A DNA stretch of 64,000 bases, from NCBI RefSeq assembly GCF_009905375.1, contig NC_133652.1, positions 124,579,205 to 124,643,204 of the forward strand. The letters are read 5' to 3'. A model generated the notes under the pieces. That model ran no database searches, was not told the DNA's origin, and saw only the letters and a list, made by a program, of their open reading frames with translations. The stretch comes from Apium graveolens. Taxonomy: Eukaryota; Streptophyta; Magnoliopsida; Apiales; Apiaceae. This document shows positions 50,408 through 62,159 of the stretch, piece by piece. The first letter of the stretch is position 1; the number at the start of each line of letters is the position of its first letter. The translations under genes were made by a program, and so were the position numbers.

Positions 50408-50867
50408 CAAATAGGTAAACTCCGACCAACTTATCAACCAACATATTAGTCATTTTAAAGATATTACAACCGATAACTCGGTCGATATTAAAAGCGATTA
50501 AGTTGGTTGTTATCAATCTAGAAACTTAATTGGATTTACCTTAATACGACCCAATGAATACCGATGTTTCTTAAGAACGAGGTCATTTTTTTTGTATCCG
50601 GTCAGTATTTGTTGCCCATAAATGGTTATTTTTGGTCGTTAATTATGCAGTGCGGTCGAATCCTCTGTAAAAAAAACTTCTTCAATAATAACCTTCCCCA
50701 CACACAAACACGTCCGGTACAACTATAAACACATTTTACTCAAATTCAAACAAAATAAACACCAATAACATTCAACAAAAATTATATACATTAACCAAAC
50801 AAATGTTAAACCAACAATATTTGATAATTGTACTACGGTCAACAACTAACTAAATTAACAACCAAAT
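50408..50867 (+). repeat. direct repeat copy A in the CACTA element (holds the empty site)
   Basis: 460 bp starting CAAATAGGTAAACTCCG and ending AACAACCAAAT. It resembles copy B at 52047-52504 along its whole length, with scattered substitutions. Past its end, copy A continues ATTTTAAGCAAAG, showing the sequence before the Copia-2 insertion that interrupts copy B at the same point. Confidence 0.8.
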
Positions 50868-52046
50868 ATTTTAAGCAAAGCAACTGTTAAACAAACCATA
50901 TATACACGTGTTTAGTCAAACCAGCAAATCAAATAAAAGCATAATAAACCAACAATTAATACTACTAATTAGCGACATATGCGCCACCGTCGCCTTCCGC
51001 GCCATTTTCCCATTCCCAACCACGTTTATCGTCTTCGTCATGCTCACACTACTCTTTATCCCTGTCCTCGTTGCTTGTGGTGGTTGTGTCATCATCCTTG
51101 CCTTCTTGGCCCTCCTTATAGCCTAAAATACATATGAGGTTAAAATGCCTCAAAATAACACTATAAAACCTAAATCGAGAAATTTTAAGATTATACCTCT
51201 TGGTACTCCGCCTCATAATTTTTCTAGATTGAGGTGATTAAGGTCCCGACATAACAGGTCACATCTCCAAAAATGGCAGTTGAGAAGACAGCGACACCAC
51301 CACCTTCCGGATTGGTTCACATTACAACCGTAGCCTGGGTATTGACATTTACTTGCTCGTATGTTGGTTCCTGATGGTATTGAGATAGATTTGCTGCTGA
51401 ATCTTCCATTATATCCCGGAACACGTTGAAAAAAATACCATTTGCCACAACAAATTCGGCGGTGGGTTGGTTAGAAGATCTGGCGCCATCGGTACGTCGA
51501 GCTCTATAAATTGCAGCAAGATCAGGGAGAAGTGTCGATGCCAGAATTCTTAGAAAACCAGCCAGCTCATTTTTTGGAAGTCTTGTAATTCCTGGTGCAA
51601 ATGTCTCGAGTCACTATTGGATAGGATGTTGGGCTGCCTCGACCCCGCCGGGCATTCTAGCCGATTCAACCTGGTTCTTTTCAATATTATCGGCATAGCG
51701 GGCCTATAAAAAAATATATCTATCAACATAAGCATATATAGATGATAAATGATTAAATTGAACGCAATCAAGTAAATGAATAGATAGTAAAAAGTATTAC
51801 TATCTCCTCCCTTTCGGGTGTGAATACTCGACATTTGGAGGCAACTTGTCAATAGGGACACCGAGAACCTTTTTCGAGTCAAGCTTCGTATACCAAAATT
51901 GACGTTCTGGTTTTTCCCTTCATCTTGTAGTCCTATATCCAAAATACTTAATTAGAAAAATAGTTGCGTGATGCTGAAAATGCAAAAACATGAACTTAAA
52001 AAATATCAAAATTTTCTTACATCTTCATGCTCGAACGCTTTTGCAC

Positions 52047-52504
52047 CAAATAGGTAAACTCCGACCGGCTTATAAACCAACATATTAGTCATTTTAAAGG
52101 TATAATGACTGATAACTCGGTCGGTATAAAAAACGACTAAATTGGCCGTTATCAATCTAGAAGCTTAATTGGGTTTACCTTAATACGACCCAGTGAATAC
52201 TGACATTTCTTAAGAACGGGGTTATTTTTGTATCTGGTCAGTATTTGTTGCCCAGAAATGGTTATTTTTGGTCATTATTTATGCAGTGCGGTCGAAATTC
52301 TCGGTAAGAGAAATTTCTCAACAATTAGCCTTCCCCACACACAAACACGTATAATACAACTACAAACACATTTTACTCAAATTCAAACAACATAAACTCC
52401 AATAACAGTTAATAAAAATTATATACATTAATTAACCAAATGTTAAACCAACTATATTTGTTAATTGTACTATGCTCAACAACTAACTAAATTAATAACC
52501 AAAT
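52047..52504 (+). repeat. direct repeat copy B in the CACTA element, ends at Copia-2
   Basis: 458 bp, clearly similar to copy A. It ends CAAAT, which is the left target-duplication copy of Copia-2. Confidence 0.8.
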
Positions 52505-53558
52505 TGTTAGGAATATGTGTATTAGTTTGATGATAAGTTAAGCAAAACACTCAAGTAGAAATCTAGTGTTTGTAGCCTCAACGGATAAGACCATCTTGGC
52601 TATCCGTTGAAGGAGTAGCCTTACTTAGCAATAAGTTTGGTATTGTAGCACATTTCACTCTCCGGTTTCAAGCTGTAATTCTTAGATGTTGTTAGGAAAT
52701 AATCAGTCATGTTGACTACTAATGGATGTACAAATAGGAGGGCTAATTGTAAATATTTCATGCCTTGTAATTTTGTATAAGTGAAGAAGTGTCAACGGAT
52801 ATTGAAGACCTTCAACAGATAAGAAACAAAGCTTCAACGGATGTCTCTAATGCTTCAACGGATAATATCCATCAACGGATAAGTGCTTCAACGGATAAAG
52901 CTTCAACTGCTAGAGCATCAATGGATAAAGCCATCAACGGATGAAAGCTTCAACGGATGCTCAGTCTCATAGCAGTTGATAGTGACAATTAACAAAGCTG
53001 ACAGAGGCACATGGATTGACAGAGATGTGGTAGCCTATTTCAGGAACAGCAGAAAAAGCAGCCGTTTTTAGTCTGGTTCAAAATGGAAAGTCAACAGATA
53101 ATTCCATATTACACTGGATAAAAATGGAATAGAAACAAGTGGAGAACTATTTTCTTATTGTACTTTATCTTTGTCTTCACTTGTAAACTTGGTGATATAT
53201 AAACCAAGTAGTAGCTAGTAATTATATGTGAATTTTCCCTGAGCTGTTTAGAAATATCAAGAGAGAAAATCATCTAGTTTGTACTAGGAAGCAGCTGTGA
53301 TTTAATTTTGAATCACAGATTTTCTGAAATAACACATCTCTGGTGGAACAACAAATCCACCAGAAAAGTTTTTAAGTTCTTTGTGTTCATTACATTTGTG
53401 TTTGAATATATATCTGTCTGCATCAGCTCCAAGCAATTCACACACATTTGATCACTCAAACACTTAGCCTTACAAACTGCTCAAAACTTGAAAAAGTTTT
53501 GAGATTTACATTCAACCCCCCTTCTGTAAGTCTCATTGTTAGTCCACTGGGAATAACA
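52505..53558 (+). repeat. Copia-2 5' LTR with TCAACGGAT array
   Basis: 1054 bp, TGTTAG...ATAACA. Nine perfect copies of TCAACGGAT or its complement lie between about 52578 and 52956, besides variants. A TATA box TATATAAA lies at 53196-53203. The first two copies, at about 52578 and 52603, are inverted and could pair as a hairpin. Confidence 0.95.
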
Positions 53559-53560
53559 AT

Positions 53561-53572
53561 TGGTATCAGAGC
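53561..53572 (+). other. Copia-2 primer binding site
   Basis: TGGTATCAGAGC, two bases after the LTR. It is an exact match to the end of initiator tRNA-Met. Confidence 0.9.
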
Positions 53573-53618
53573 AAGCTCTTAACATATAAAGAGTTTAAAG
53601 ATCTATTCTGCTAACATC

Positions 53619-56051
53619 ATGAGTGCACAAAAGAACTCTCCTGTTACCATCATGAATAGGAAGGATATTGGTGTAAAGATTCCAGTCCTGGAAAAGGATA
53701 ATTATCATCACTGGAAAGTGAAGATGCATTTACATCTTCTTTCTCAAGATGAAAGCTACATCAACTGTATTGAAAATGGTCCTCACATCCCTCACAAGGT
53801 AGCCACAGCTGCTACTGCAACAGTTGCTGTTGGACAGTCTATTCCCAAGCCAAGAGCAGAATGGACTATTGAAGACATGGAAGAAATCCGCAAGGATAAG
53901 AGAGCCATGAACATTTTGTTTAATGGTTTATAACAAGATATGTTTGACAATGTCATCAATTGCCAAACTGCAAAGGAAGTTTGGGACACTGTACAAATCA
54001 TCTGTGAAGGTACTGAGCAGGTCAGAGAGAACAAAATGCAGCTTCTTAATCAACAGTATGAATATTTTCACTTTGAAGAAGGTGAATCATTAAATGATAC
54101 CTGCAACAGGTTTCAGAAACTGTTGAATGGATTGAAGCTGTATGGTAGAGTGTACCAAGTCAAGGATTCCAACTTAAAATTTCTTAGGTCTCTGCCAAAG
54201 GAATGGAAGCCCATGACTGTCTCTTTGAGAAACTCTCAAGATTATAAGAACTTCACATTTGAAAGATTATATGGAATTTTGAAGACTTATGAACTTGAAA
54301 TGGAGCAGGATGAGCTGTTGGAAAAGGGAAAGAGAAAAGGAGGAACAGTTGCTCTTGTAGCTGACTGTGAGAAGATGGAAGCCAGGAATGAGGAGAAGAC
54401 AAGTCTCAAAGTTGGCACAAGCAAATCAGAATCAAGCAAGGGTAAAGAGCAAGTTGCTGAGGATGAAGATAATTCCAGTCAGGATGAATCTGATGATATT
54501 GAAGAACATTTGGCCTTTCTGTCCAGGAGGTTTGCAAAGATGAAGTTCAGGAAAAACACAAAGTTCACTAAGCCAAACAAAAACATGGTGGACAAATCAA
54601 AGTTCAAATGTTACAACTGTGGCATTAGTGGATACTTTGCAAGTGAGTGTAGGAAGCCAAATTCTGAGAAAAAGAAATTTGAGCAAGTTGATTACAAAAA
54701 GAAGTATTTTGATTTGCTCAAACAAAAGGAAAGAGCATTTCTCACTCAAGATGATTGGGCAGCAGATGGGGTAAACGAAGATGATGATGTGGAATATGTC
54801 AACCTAGCCCTGATGGCTAATTCTGATGAAAATGAAACTAGTTCATCAAGCAATCAGGTAATTACTACTGATCTCTCTCAGCTCTCTAAACATGAATGCA
54901 ATGAAGCCATAAATGATATGACCAATGAATTATATCATTTGTGTGTTTCCCTTAAATCTCTAGCAAAAGAAAACACTAGGATCAAGGAGAATAATGTATT
55001 TTTAAGTGATAGGAATGCTGTGTTAGAGGATCAGGTAATTGAGCTTGAAAAGATAAAACTTAAATGCCTGACTGTTGAGTGTGAACTAGCAGAAGCTGTT
55101 AAGAAAGTGGAAATTCTTTCTAAACAGTTAGAAAGTGAGCAAGAGGTAATCAAGGCCTGGAAAACATCTAGGGATGTCAGTGTTCAGATTGTAAAGGTCC
55201 AGGGAATTGAATCATTCTGTGAGGATGCCTGGAAGAAAAACAAAAAGAAGTTAGAATTAATTGATGGATTGTCAACGGATGTGGAATCAACGGATGATGA
55301 AAGTTATCCGTTGAAGGAAGAAAAGGAGCATCCGTTGAAGGCTCATCAATTAAAACAGGCAATCTCTTTTAAAAATAAAAATTTAAATAAAAAGAATGAT
55401 TCAACTCTCAAGAACTTTGTCAAAGAAGGAGCTAGCACATCCAGAGATGTTAGTAAGGTGAATATAGGACATATGACTTTAGATCAGCTAAAAGATTGAC
55501 TTAAGTTGGTTGAGGATAAGAAGGAAACTAAAAGAAAATCTAAAAGAAATGGGAAGGTAGGGATTAATAAACACAACAATTACACACCTGATAGGTATGC
55601 TCCTAGAAAAAGCTGTGTGCATTGTAAAAGTGTTAATCACCTATCTGATAATTGCAAATCTGTTAAAAATGCTCCCATGCCTTCAAATCCCTCCATACCT
55701 AACATGTCTATGTCATCTCTGCATGCTATGCCTGTTATGTCTCACCAGAATCCCCATGCACATTTTGCAAACATGCCATACATTAACAATCCTTATTTTA
55801 CTGCATTTAGTATGCCTCAAATGCCATACAGTATGCCTATGTGGAATAACATGCTTGCACAATATATGCCTTATCAAATTCAATCAAATGTGTTAAATGA
55901 TTCTGTGACTAACCCTACACTTCAACCAACCACATCTGAGACCAAGGTTGACCCAAAGTTACCTAAGTCAAAAGATGCAGGAGGAATGAAGTCTAGAAAA
56001 AAGACTAACAAGGGTGGACCCAAGGAAACTTGGGTACCAAAATCAACTTGA
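53619..56051 (+). pseudogene. Copia-2 gag with two in-frame stops and a damaged zinc knuckle
   Basis: One frame from ATG (start MSAQKNSP) to TGA at 56049, broken by TAA at 53931 and TGA at 55497. At the first stop Copia-3 has an intact GAC codon. The order is copia gag domain (about 20-235), acidic linker, first zinc knuckle, coiled-coil-like region, second knuckle (CVHCKSVNHLSDNC) and a Met/Pro-rich tail. In the first knuckle (CYNCGISGYFASEC, about 54609) the zinc-binding His is replaced by Tyr (TAC at 54633); Copia-3 has His there. The stretch at 55267-55340 encodes STD and YPLK/HPLK segments from four copies of the element word TCAACGGAT/ATCCGTTGA. Confidence 0.9.
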
Positions 56052-56064
56052 TTGATTTTGTTGT

Positions 56065-59000
56065 GTGCAGGGACAAAGAAGGAATCTATGGTACTTGGAC
56101 AGTGGTTGTTCAAGACACATGACAGGAGATTTCACCCTGCTCACAGAGTTTAAGGAGAGAGCTGGCCCTAGCATAACCTTTGGAGATGACAACAAAGGAT
56201 TCACTATGGGATATGGCTTGATTTCAAGAGAAAATGTCATCATTGATGAAGTTGCATTGGTTGATGGTCTCAAACACAATTTATTGAGCATCAGTCAACT
56301 ATGTGACAGAGGGAATACTGTTTCCTTCAATTTTGAAGCCTGTATTGTCACAAGTAAAAAGGATAATAAAGTGGTTCTAACTGGAGTTAGAAAAGGGAAT
56401 GTGTACTTAGCTGATTTCAACTCTACAGATGCAGAATCCATTACTTGTCTTCTCAGCAAAGCAAGTCCAGTTGAAAGTTGGCTATGGCACAAGAAGCTGT
56501 CCCATTTGAATTTCAAGACAATGAATGATCTAGTCAAAAAGGACTTAGTTAGAGGAATGCCTCTAGTGGAATTCACAAGGGATGGACTATGTGATGCTTG
56601 TCATAAAGGAAAGCAAAAGAAAGTATCATTCAGTAAGAAGCTTGAATCTGCAATTGATGAACCACTGCAACTTCTACACATGTATCTTTTTGGACCAGTC
56701 AATGTATTGTCAATTTCAAGGAAAAGATACTGCCTAGTGATTGTAGATGATTTCTCAAAGTTTTCATGGGTTTATTTTCTTGGATCAAAGGATGAAGCTA
56801 GTGAAATCATCATCAATCATATCAAGCAAGTCAACAATCATCCTGATTTCAAAGTAAGGAATATTAGGAGTGACAATGGAACTGAGTTCAAGAATTCAAC
56901 CATGAAGATGTTCTGTGAAGAAAATGGGATCATGCATGAGTTCTCAGCTCCAAGAACTCCACAACAAAATGGTGTGGTGGAAAGGAAGAACAGATCACTA
57001 ATTGAAGCTGCAAGGACAATGCTTGAGGAGTCAAAACTCCCAACTTATTTTTGGGCTGAGGCTGTTAACTGTGCATGTTACACTCAGAATATTTCTCTAA
57101 TCAATCAAGCAAAATGCATGACTCCCTATCAATTCTTCAAGAGAAGAAAACCAACTTTAAACTTTCTACATGTCTTTGGTTGCAAATGCTACATCTTAAG
57201 GAATCAATCTGATCACAAAGGAAAGTTTGATGCAAAGGCTGATGAAGGAATATTTGTTGGTTATTCTGCTGGAAAATCATATAGGGTCTACAATCTAAGA
57301 ACCAACATTGTCATGGAATCTGTACATGTTGTGTTTGATGATAAAAAGATTGATGGACTAACAGATGAGGGACATCATGAAGGACTCAAATTTGACAATA
57401 TTGAGATATATTATGATGATAGTGAAGATGAGAATGATGAAGAAGGCATCTCAAGAAGAAACCAGAGTCTGCCTTTGGATAATGCACAGAATGCTGCATC
57501 CGTTGAAAGTCATAATTCAGCTTCCGTTGAAAGAAGCAATGCAACATCCGTTGAAAGACAAAGTGCATCATCCGTTGAAGTTCATAACGAAGCATCCGTT
57601 GATCACAGTCTGTCAACGGATAATCAATTCACCTCATCAGTTGATAGAACTCCCAATTCCTTTCAAAGGATCAGCAACTCAGGGGGAGTTTCAACAAATC
57701 AACATTCTATCTCACATCATGACAATACTGAGGCAACCTCATCAAGGGCTAATCTACCACCTCAAAGGAAATGGACCAAGAATCATCCTTTTGAACTGAT
57801 CATTGGTGATGCTACATCAAAAGTACAAACTAGAAGGGCTACTCAAGATGAATGTCTGTATAGTAGCTTTCTATCACAGGAGGAACCTAAGCGAGTGGAA
57901 GAAGCTCTTTTGGATCCAGATTGGATTTTAGCAATGCAAGAGGAGCTAAACCAATTTGAGAGGAACAAAGTATGGAAGCTGGTACCCAAGCCAAAGAACA
58001 AGAGTTCTATTGACACAAAATGGGTATTCAGAAACAAGATGGATGAAAATGGCATTGTCATAAGGAATAAAGTCAGATTGGTTGCTAAAGGCTACTCTCA
58101 ACAAGAGGGAATAGATTTTGATGAAACATTTGCTCCGGTTGCCAGACTTGAAGCCATCAGAATCTTTCTAGCCTATGCAGCTAATGCCAATTTCAAAGTC
58201 TATCAGATGAATGTCAAGAGTGCATTTCTAAATGGGGAATTGGAGGAAGAAGTTTATGTAAGCCAACCTCCAGGTTTTGAAGATCCAAATTTTCCAGACC
58301 ATGTGTATTATTTGTTGAAAGCACTCTATGGACTAAAGCAAGCACCTAGAGCCTGGTATGAGACTTTATCAAAGTTCCTTCTAGATAATCACTTCACAAG
58401 AGGTACTGTTGACAAAACTCTCTTCTTTAGAAATGTTAATGGCTCTAAGATACTTGTACAAATTTATGTAGATGATATTATATTTGGATCTACAGATGAT
58501 AAACTTTGTAAAAAGTTTGCTAAATTAATGCAAAGTAAATATGAAATGAGCATGATGGGAGAGTTAACTTACTTTCTTGGTTTACAAGTTAAACAAGTTA
58601 GTGGTGGAATTTTCATTAGTCAAACTAAATATATTTATGATCTTTTAAAGAAGTTTGACTTAATGGATTGTTCACCTGCAAAAACTCCCATGGCCACTGC
58701 TACTAAGCTTGAATTAAACAAGGCTGAAAAGTTTGTGGATATTACAAGTTATAGAGGCATGGTTGGCTCACTTTTATATTTAACTGCCAGTAGACCTGAT
58801 ATTATGTTTTCTACATGTCTCTGTGCTAGATTTCAAGCTGACCCTAAAGAATCTCACTTAGTGGCTATTAAAAGAATTTTCAGATATCTCAAGGGAACTC
58901 CAAATCTAGGAATTTGGTACCCTAGAGAGTCTGGTTTTGATCTAATTGGCTACTCAGATGCAGATTATGCAGGTTGCAAAATAGACAGGAAAAGCACAAC

Positions 59001-59409
59001 AGGCACCTGTCAATTTCTAGGGAACAAGCTTGTATCATGGTTCAGCAAGAAGCAGAATTCTGTTTCCACATCAACAGCTGAAGTTGAGTACATTGCAGCT
59101 GGTAGTTGCTGTGCACAAATACTATGGATGAGGAACCAGTTATTTGACTATGGTATAACTGTTGACAAAATTCCAATATTTTGTGACAACACAAGTGCCA
59201 TTGCCATTACTGAAAATCCAGTGCAACACTCAAGAACCAAGCACATTGATATCAAGTACCACTTCATTAGGGAACATGTGATGAAAGGTACAGTGGAACT
59301 TCATTTTGTTCCAAGTGAAAAGCAGATTGCAGACATATTTACCAAGCCACTTGATGAATCAACATTCACAAGATTAGTAAGTGAGTTAGGTATGCTTAAC
59401 TATTCATAA
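56065..59409 (+). CDS. Copia-2 pol polyprotein, open but with catalytic substitutions
   Basis: 1114 codons without a stop, in the +1 frame relative to gag. Protease has [11 protein letters not shown] (about residue 11). Integrase has a zinc region (WHKKLSH ... CDACHKG) and a DDE core with RSDNGTEF and NGVVERK. Where the first catalytic Asp is expected the sequence reads LLHMYLFGP, with Tyr at residue 207 (56683-56685); Copia-1 keeps Asp there. RT has [11 protein letters not shown] with Asn at residue 716 (58210-58212) in place of the motif A Asp, while YVDD (residues 801-804) is intact. RNase H has [15 protein letters not shown] and FCDNTSA. Between integrase and RT (about 57498-57650) a linker of repeated ASVE/SVER is encoded by copies of the word ATCCGTTGA. 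Despite the long open frame, integration and reverse transcription by this protein are unlikely. Confidence 0.9.
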   Translation: MQGQRRNLWYLDSGCSRHMTGDFTLLTEFKERAGPSITFGDDNKGFTMGYGLISRENVIIDEVALVDGLKHNLLSISQLCDRGNTVSFNFEACIVTSKKDNKVVLTGVRKGNVYLADFNSTDAESITCLLSKASPVESWLWHKKLSHLNFKTMNDLVKKDLVRGMPLVEFTRDGLCDACHKGKQKKVSFSKKLESAIDEPLQLLHMYLFGPVNVLSISRKRYCLVIVDDFSKFSWVYFLGSKDEASEIIINHIKQVNNHPDFKVRNIRSDNGTEFKNSTMKMFCEENGIMHEFSAPRTPQQNGVVERKNRSLIEAARTMLEESKLPTYFWAEAVNCACYTQNISLINQAKCMTPYQFFKRRKPTLNFLHVFGCKCYILRNQSDHKGKFDAKADEGIFVGYSAGKSYRVYNLRTNIVMESVHVVFDDKKIDGLTDEGHHEGLKFDNIEIYYDDSEDENDEEGISRRNQSLPLDNAQNAASVESHNSASVERSNATSVERQSASSVEVHNEASVDHSLSTDNQFTSSVDRTPNSFQRISNSGGVSTNQHSISHHDNTEATSSRANLPPQRKWTKNHPFELIIGDATSKVQTRRATQDECLYSSFLSQEEPKRVEEALLDPDWILAMQEELNQFERNKVWKLVPKPKNKSSIDTKWVFRNKMDENGIVIRNKVRLVAKGYSQQEGIDFDETFAPVARLEAIRIFLAYAANANFKVYQMNVKSAFLNGELEEEVYVSQPPGFEDPNFPDHVYYLLKALYGLKQAPRAWYETLSKFLLDNHFTRGTVDKTLFFRNVNGSKILVQIYVDDIIFGSTDDKLCKKFAKLMQSKYEMSMMGELTYFLGLQVKQVSGGIFISQTKYIYDLLKKFDLMDCSPAKTPMATATKLELNKAEKFVDITSYRGMVGSLLYLTASRPDIMFSTCLCARFQADPKESHLVAIKRIFRYLKGTPNLGIWYPRESGFDLIGYSDADYAGCKIDRKSTTGTCQFLGNKLVSWFSKKQNSVSTSTAEVEYIAAGSCCAQILWMRNQLFDYGITVDKIPIFCDNTSAIAITENPVQHSRTKHIDIKYHFIREHVMKGTVELHFVPSEKQIADIFTKPLDESTFTRLVSELGMLNYS

Positions 59410-59833
59410 TCTATGTCATCTATGTAATCTGTCTTGTAGCCTGAAATGAATTTGCTGCAAGAACAAAGTTGGCTTTAATCAAGACTTATCCTGTCAACGG
59501 ATATTCCCTATCCGTTGAAAGCCAAAATTGTTCTATCAACGGATATTCGTCATCCGTTGAAAGACAAATACATTTCTGGTAATTTTATCCTTCAACGGAT
59601 AAAATGGTGTTGTTCATCAACGGATAACTATTTACCTTATCCGTTGATGTGTCACGTCAGTGAGTCACAGCCGTTGATTCTTTTACTCAACCGTTGATAC
59701 AGATATACAGTGTTGTATGTATTTGTATTTACGGTAGTTTTCAGAATTTCTACAGTTTTATTTATTCCTGAACGGCTGTCACTTACTTAAAAGTATCATT
59801 TAATTATTTTATTTATGTTTTAATTCAAGAAAG
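59410..59833 (+). other. Copia-2 post-pol region with inverted TCAACGGAT words (hairpins)
   Basis: Three perfect inverted pairs follow each other: 59494-59518 (10-bp stem, 5-base loop), 59536-59560 (9-bp stem, 7-base loop) and 59617-59647 (11-bp stem, 9-base loop). A lone copy lies at 59592. Degenerate CCGTTGA copies follow to about 59700. The region is non-coding. Confidence 0.85.
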
Positions 59834-59840
59834 TATAAAA
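59834..59840 (+). promoter_or_regulatory. internal TATA box before the Copia-2 accessory ORF
   Basis: TATAAAA lies 101 bases before the ATG at 59941. A strongly pyrimidine-rich leader follows, and the start codon context is ACAACAATGAC, good for plants. This suggests a separate mRNA for the accessory ORF. Confidence 0.5.
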
Positions 59841-59940
59841 GCCCAATTGAATTCTCATTTTCACTTTACGCTTTCTTGCAATTATCATTCTCTTTCTCTC
59901 TCAATTCTCAAGTTTTTCTCTGCAACCTCTACTCACAACA

Positions 59941-61084
59941 ATGACACCAGTAGTCAAAATTATGTCTCAAACAGGATTTGTTTATGAAAAGAATAATTTC
60001 ATAGTCTTGGTTGAAAAGAATGAAGCCCATTCTGATTATCACAAGATGATGGACTTCATCAAGAACTGCAAACTAAGCTATGCAATGCTGGAAGCCCCAA
60101 CCATCTACTGTGAAGTGATTGAGGAAATTTGGACAACTGCAGAGTTCAACTCCACATATATGACTATTGCCTTCTCTCTCAAAGGTAAGGACTATTGCAA
60201 TTGCATTAATTGTGATGATATACAATCTTGCTTTAAGTTGCCTGAGAATAATGCCATGACACCACATACTGATAAAGATGTCTCTGCAATGCTAGATTCT
60301 ATAGGCTATGCTTTTGATTCTGCTAGTTTAGGTAGTATTAGAAGGAAAGGCCTTAGGAAAGAATGGAGTTTTCTTGGAGATGCCTTTATTAAGGTTTTCT
60401 CTGGGAAGATTAGCAATTTTGATGCTATCACTTCATCTCTTGTTAATATGCTCTATATGCTAGTTTCTGATAGGTACTTTAATTTTAGCAATTGTGTTAT
60501 GCTAGAATTAGGTTCCAGATTAGGCAACAAAGCTAATAGACCACATAACATCTACTTTGCAAGATTCTTTATGTTATTGGCTAACCATGTTGCTGAAGGT
60601 TTGGTTATATCCAATGAGAATAATAAACTCAAATGCTGGGCACAAGAGAAAAGGGTCCTTGCAGACCTTTTGAGAATGAACCTCAACAGCCAGGTGCCAT
60701 TGGTATACTTGCCAATCATGAATGCACCACAGGTAAGTGAGGTAAATGTTTCTATAACTCCTACTATTTCCAACCCCAATGTTTCTTTGCCTTCTAGTGT
60801 GGCTATGGAACCTGTGTCTTTGTCCAAACAGGCTCCTACCAAAGCCACCAAATCTAAAGTTTCCAAAGTCAAGTCAAAGAAACCTACCTCTGTTGTTTCT
60901 CAAAAGACAACAGTTGTAACAACTACCATAAACCCTGAAGGGAGTGAACAGGGTGTGAGTGGTGAGGGGAGGGGTGAACATCAAAAAGCCCCCCAGGATA
61001 AGGTGGGAGAGGTGAGTGGTACCCAAACCAGCCAAGCCACAGTCTCTCAAAAGACTGTGGTGGTTCAAAAGGAGTCCAACACAT
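59941..61084 (+). pseudogene. Copia-2 accessory (envelope-position) ORF, truncated by Copia-3
   Basis: Open for 381 codons up to the Copia-3 LTR; a few further codons are read from the LTR before a stop at 61105. LDSIGY, RKEWS (139-143), SNFDAI (158-163) and YFARF (205-209) align without large gaps with the long accessory ORF of Copia-1. The overall identity is low and confined to the first 210 or so residues. The C-terminal part is Lys/Ser/Thr/Val-rich. No membrane segment or signal peptide was seen. Function unknown. Confidence 0.75.
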
Positions 61085-62098
61085 TGTTAGGAATATATGT
61101 GCATTAGTTTGATGATATGTTTAACAAAACACTTAAGTAGAAATTCAGTGTCTGTAGCCTCAACGGATAAGACCACTTTGGCTATCCGTTGATGGTGTAG
61201 CTTTACTTAGAAATAAGTCTAGTGTTGTAGCATATTTCAGTCTCTGTATTTAAGATGTAATTCTTAGAAGTTGAGAGAAACTATGAGTCATGTTGACTAC
61301 TAGAAGATATGCAGATAGGAAGGCCAATTGTAAATATTTCATGCCTTGTAATTTTGTATAAATGAAGTGGTATCAACGGATGACTTAAAGACCTTCAACG
61401 GATGAGAAGCTAAGCTTCAACGGATGTCTCTAAAGCTTCAACGGATAACATCCTTCAACGGATGAGTGCATCAACGGATGAAAGCTTCAACGGATGTTCT
61501 GTTGATTAACCGTTGATAAGTGGTAGTTGTACCTACAAACAGAGGCACGTGGGTGAACAGAGATAACTGAAATGTGACAGCCTAATTTCAGGAACATCAG
61601 AAAAAGCAGTCGTTCTACTCTAGTATAAAGAGACATTAAGTCAACAAAGTACTGGAGTGAACTGGAGAAGAAACAAGTGGATATCTTACTTTATTTTATA
61701 TATCCTTGTCTTCACTTGTAAACTTGGTAATACAAAAAAAACCAAGTAGTAGCTAGTAATTAGATAAGAATTTTTCCAGAGTTTTTTTGAAAAATCTTGA
61801 GAGAAAAATTATCTAGTTTGTACTAGGATGCAGCTGTGATCAAATTCTTAGATCACAGAATTTCTGAAATACCATCTCTGGTGGAACAACAAATCCACCA
61901 GAAAAGTTTTTAAAGGTTTATTGTGTTCTTTACATTTGTGTTTGAATATATATCTGTCTGTATCAGCTTAAAGCAATTCACACACTTGTTCATCTTGAAC
62001 ACACAGTCTTTATAAACTGCTCAAAACTTGAAAAAGTTTTGAGATTTACATTCAACCCCCCTTCTGTAAATCTCATTGTTAGTTCTCTAGAAATAACA
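61085..62098 (+). repeat. Copia-3 5' LTR with TCAACGGAT array
   Basis: 1014 bp, TGTTAG...ATAACA. Nine perfect TCAACGGAT words (either strand) lie between about 61159 and 61492, with a variant CCGTTGAT near 61510. Where Copia-2 has TATATAAA, this LTR reads AATACAAAAA (about 61730), so the core promoter looks weakened. Confidence 0.9.
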
Positions 62099-62100
62099 AT

Positions 62101-62112
62101 TGGTATCAGAGC
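62101..62112 (+). other. Copia-3 primer binding site
   Basis: TGGTATCAGAGC, two bases after the LTR, matching initiator tRNA-Met. Confidence 0.9.
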
Positions 62113-62159
62113 AGGCTCTTGACAAACAAAGAGTTTAAAGATCTTGGAATCTAACAAAG

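Larger units (their letters stand above)
50137..52504. mobile_element. one end of a CACTA (En/Spm) DNA transposon, cut by Copia-2
   Basis: Begins CACTACAACAAAAG, the hallmark terminus of plant CACTA transposons, followed by subterminal words of the GACCG/CGGTC type (for example about 50158, 50213, 50421, 50480, 50598, 50652). A 460-bp direct repeat (50408-50867 and 52047-52504) lies inside. Between the copies, the minus strand has short GC-richer frames (about 51000-51120 and 51250-51940, for example LPDLAAIYRARRTDGARS), perhaps the remains of a transposon gene, but without a recognised transposase motif. The other terminus must lie beyond the Copia insertions, to the right of the window. Confidence 0.65.
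52505..61084 (+). mobile_element. Copia-2: Sirevirus-like Ty1/copia element, interrupted by Copia-3
   Basis: The 5' LTR, PBS, gag, pol and the first part of an accessory ORF are present. The element then stops without PPT or 3' LTR where Copia-3 begins. The next LTR (61085-62098) is too diverged from the 5' LTR (dozens of differences) to be its partner, so Copia-3 is a separate, nested insertion. The rest of Copia-2 should lie right of the window. Its left target duplication is CAAAT (52500-52504). Confidence 0.85.

Noticed and set aside
50908..51126. 72-codon hydrophobic frame as a small membrane protein
   Set aside because: It lies in the CACTA interior, and the opposite strand gives an acidic transposon-like tail. 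The hydrophobic reading is probably its shadow.
52505..62098. Copia-2 read as a complete element with LTRs 52505-53558 and 61085-62098
   Set aside because: The two LTRs are far more diverged than expected for a pair, there is no PPT before 61085, and a second PBS plus gag follows the right LTR. Nested insertion explains this better.
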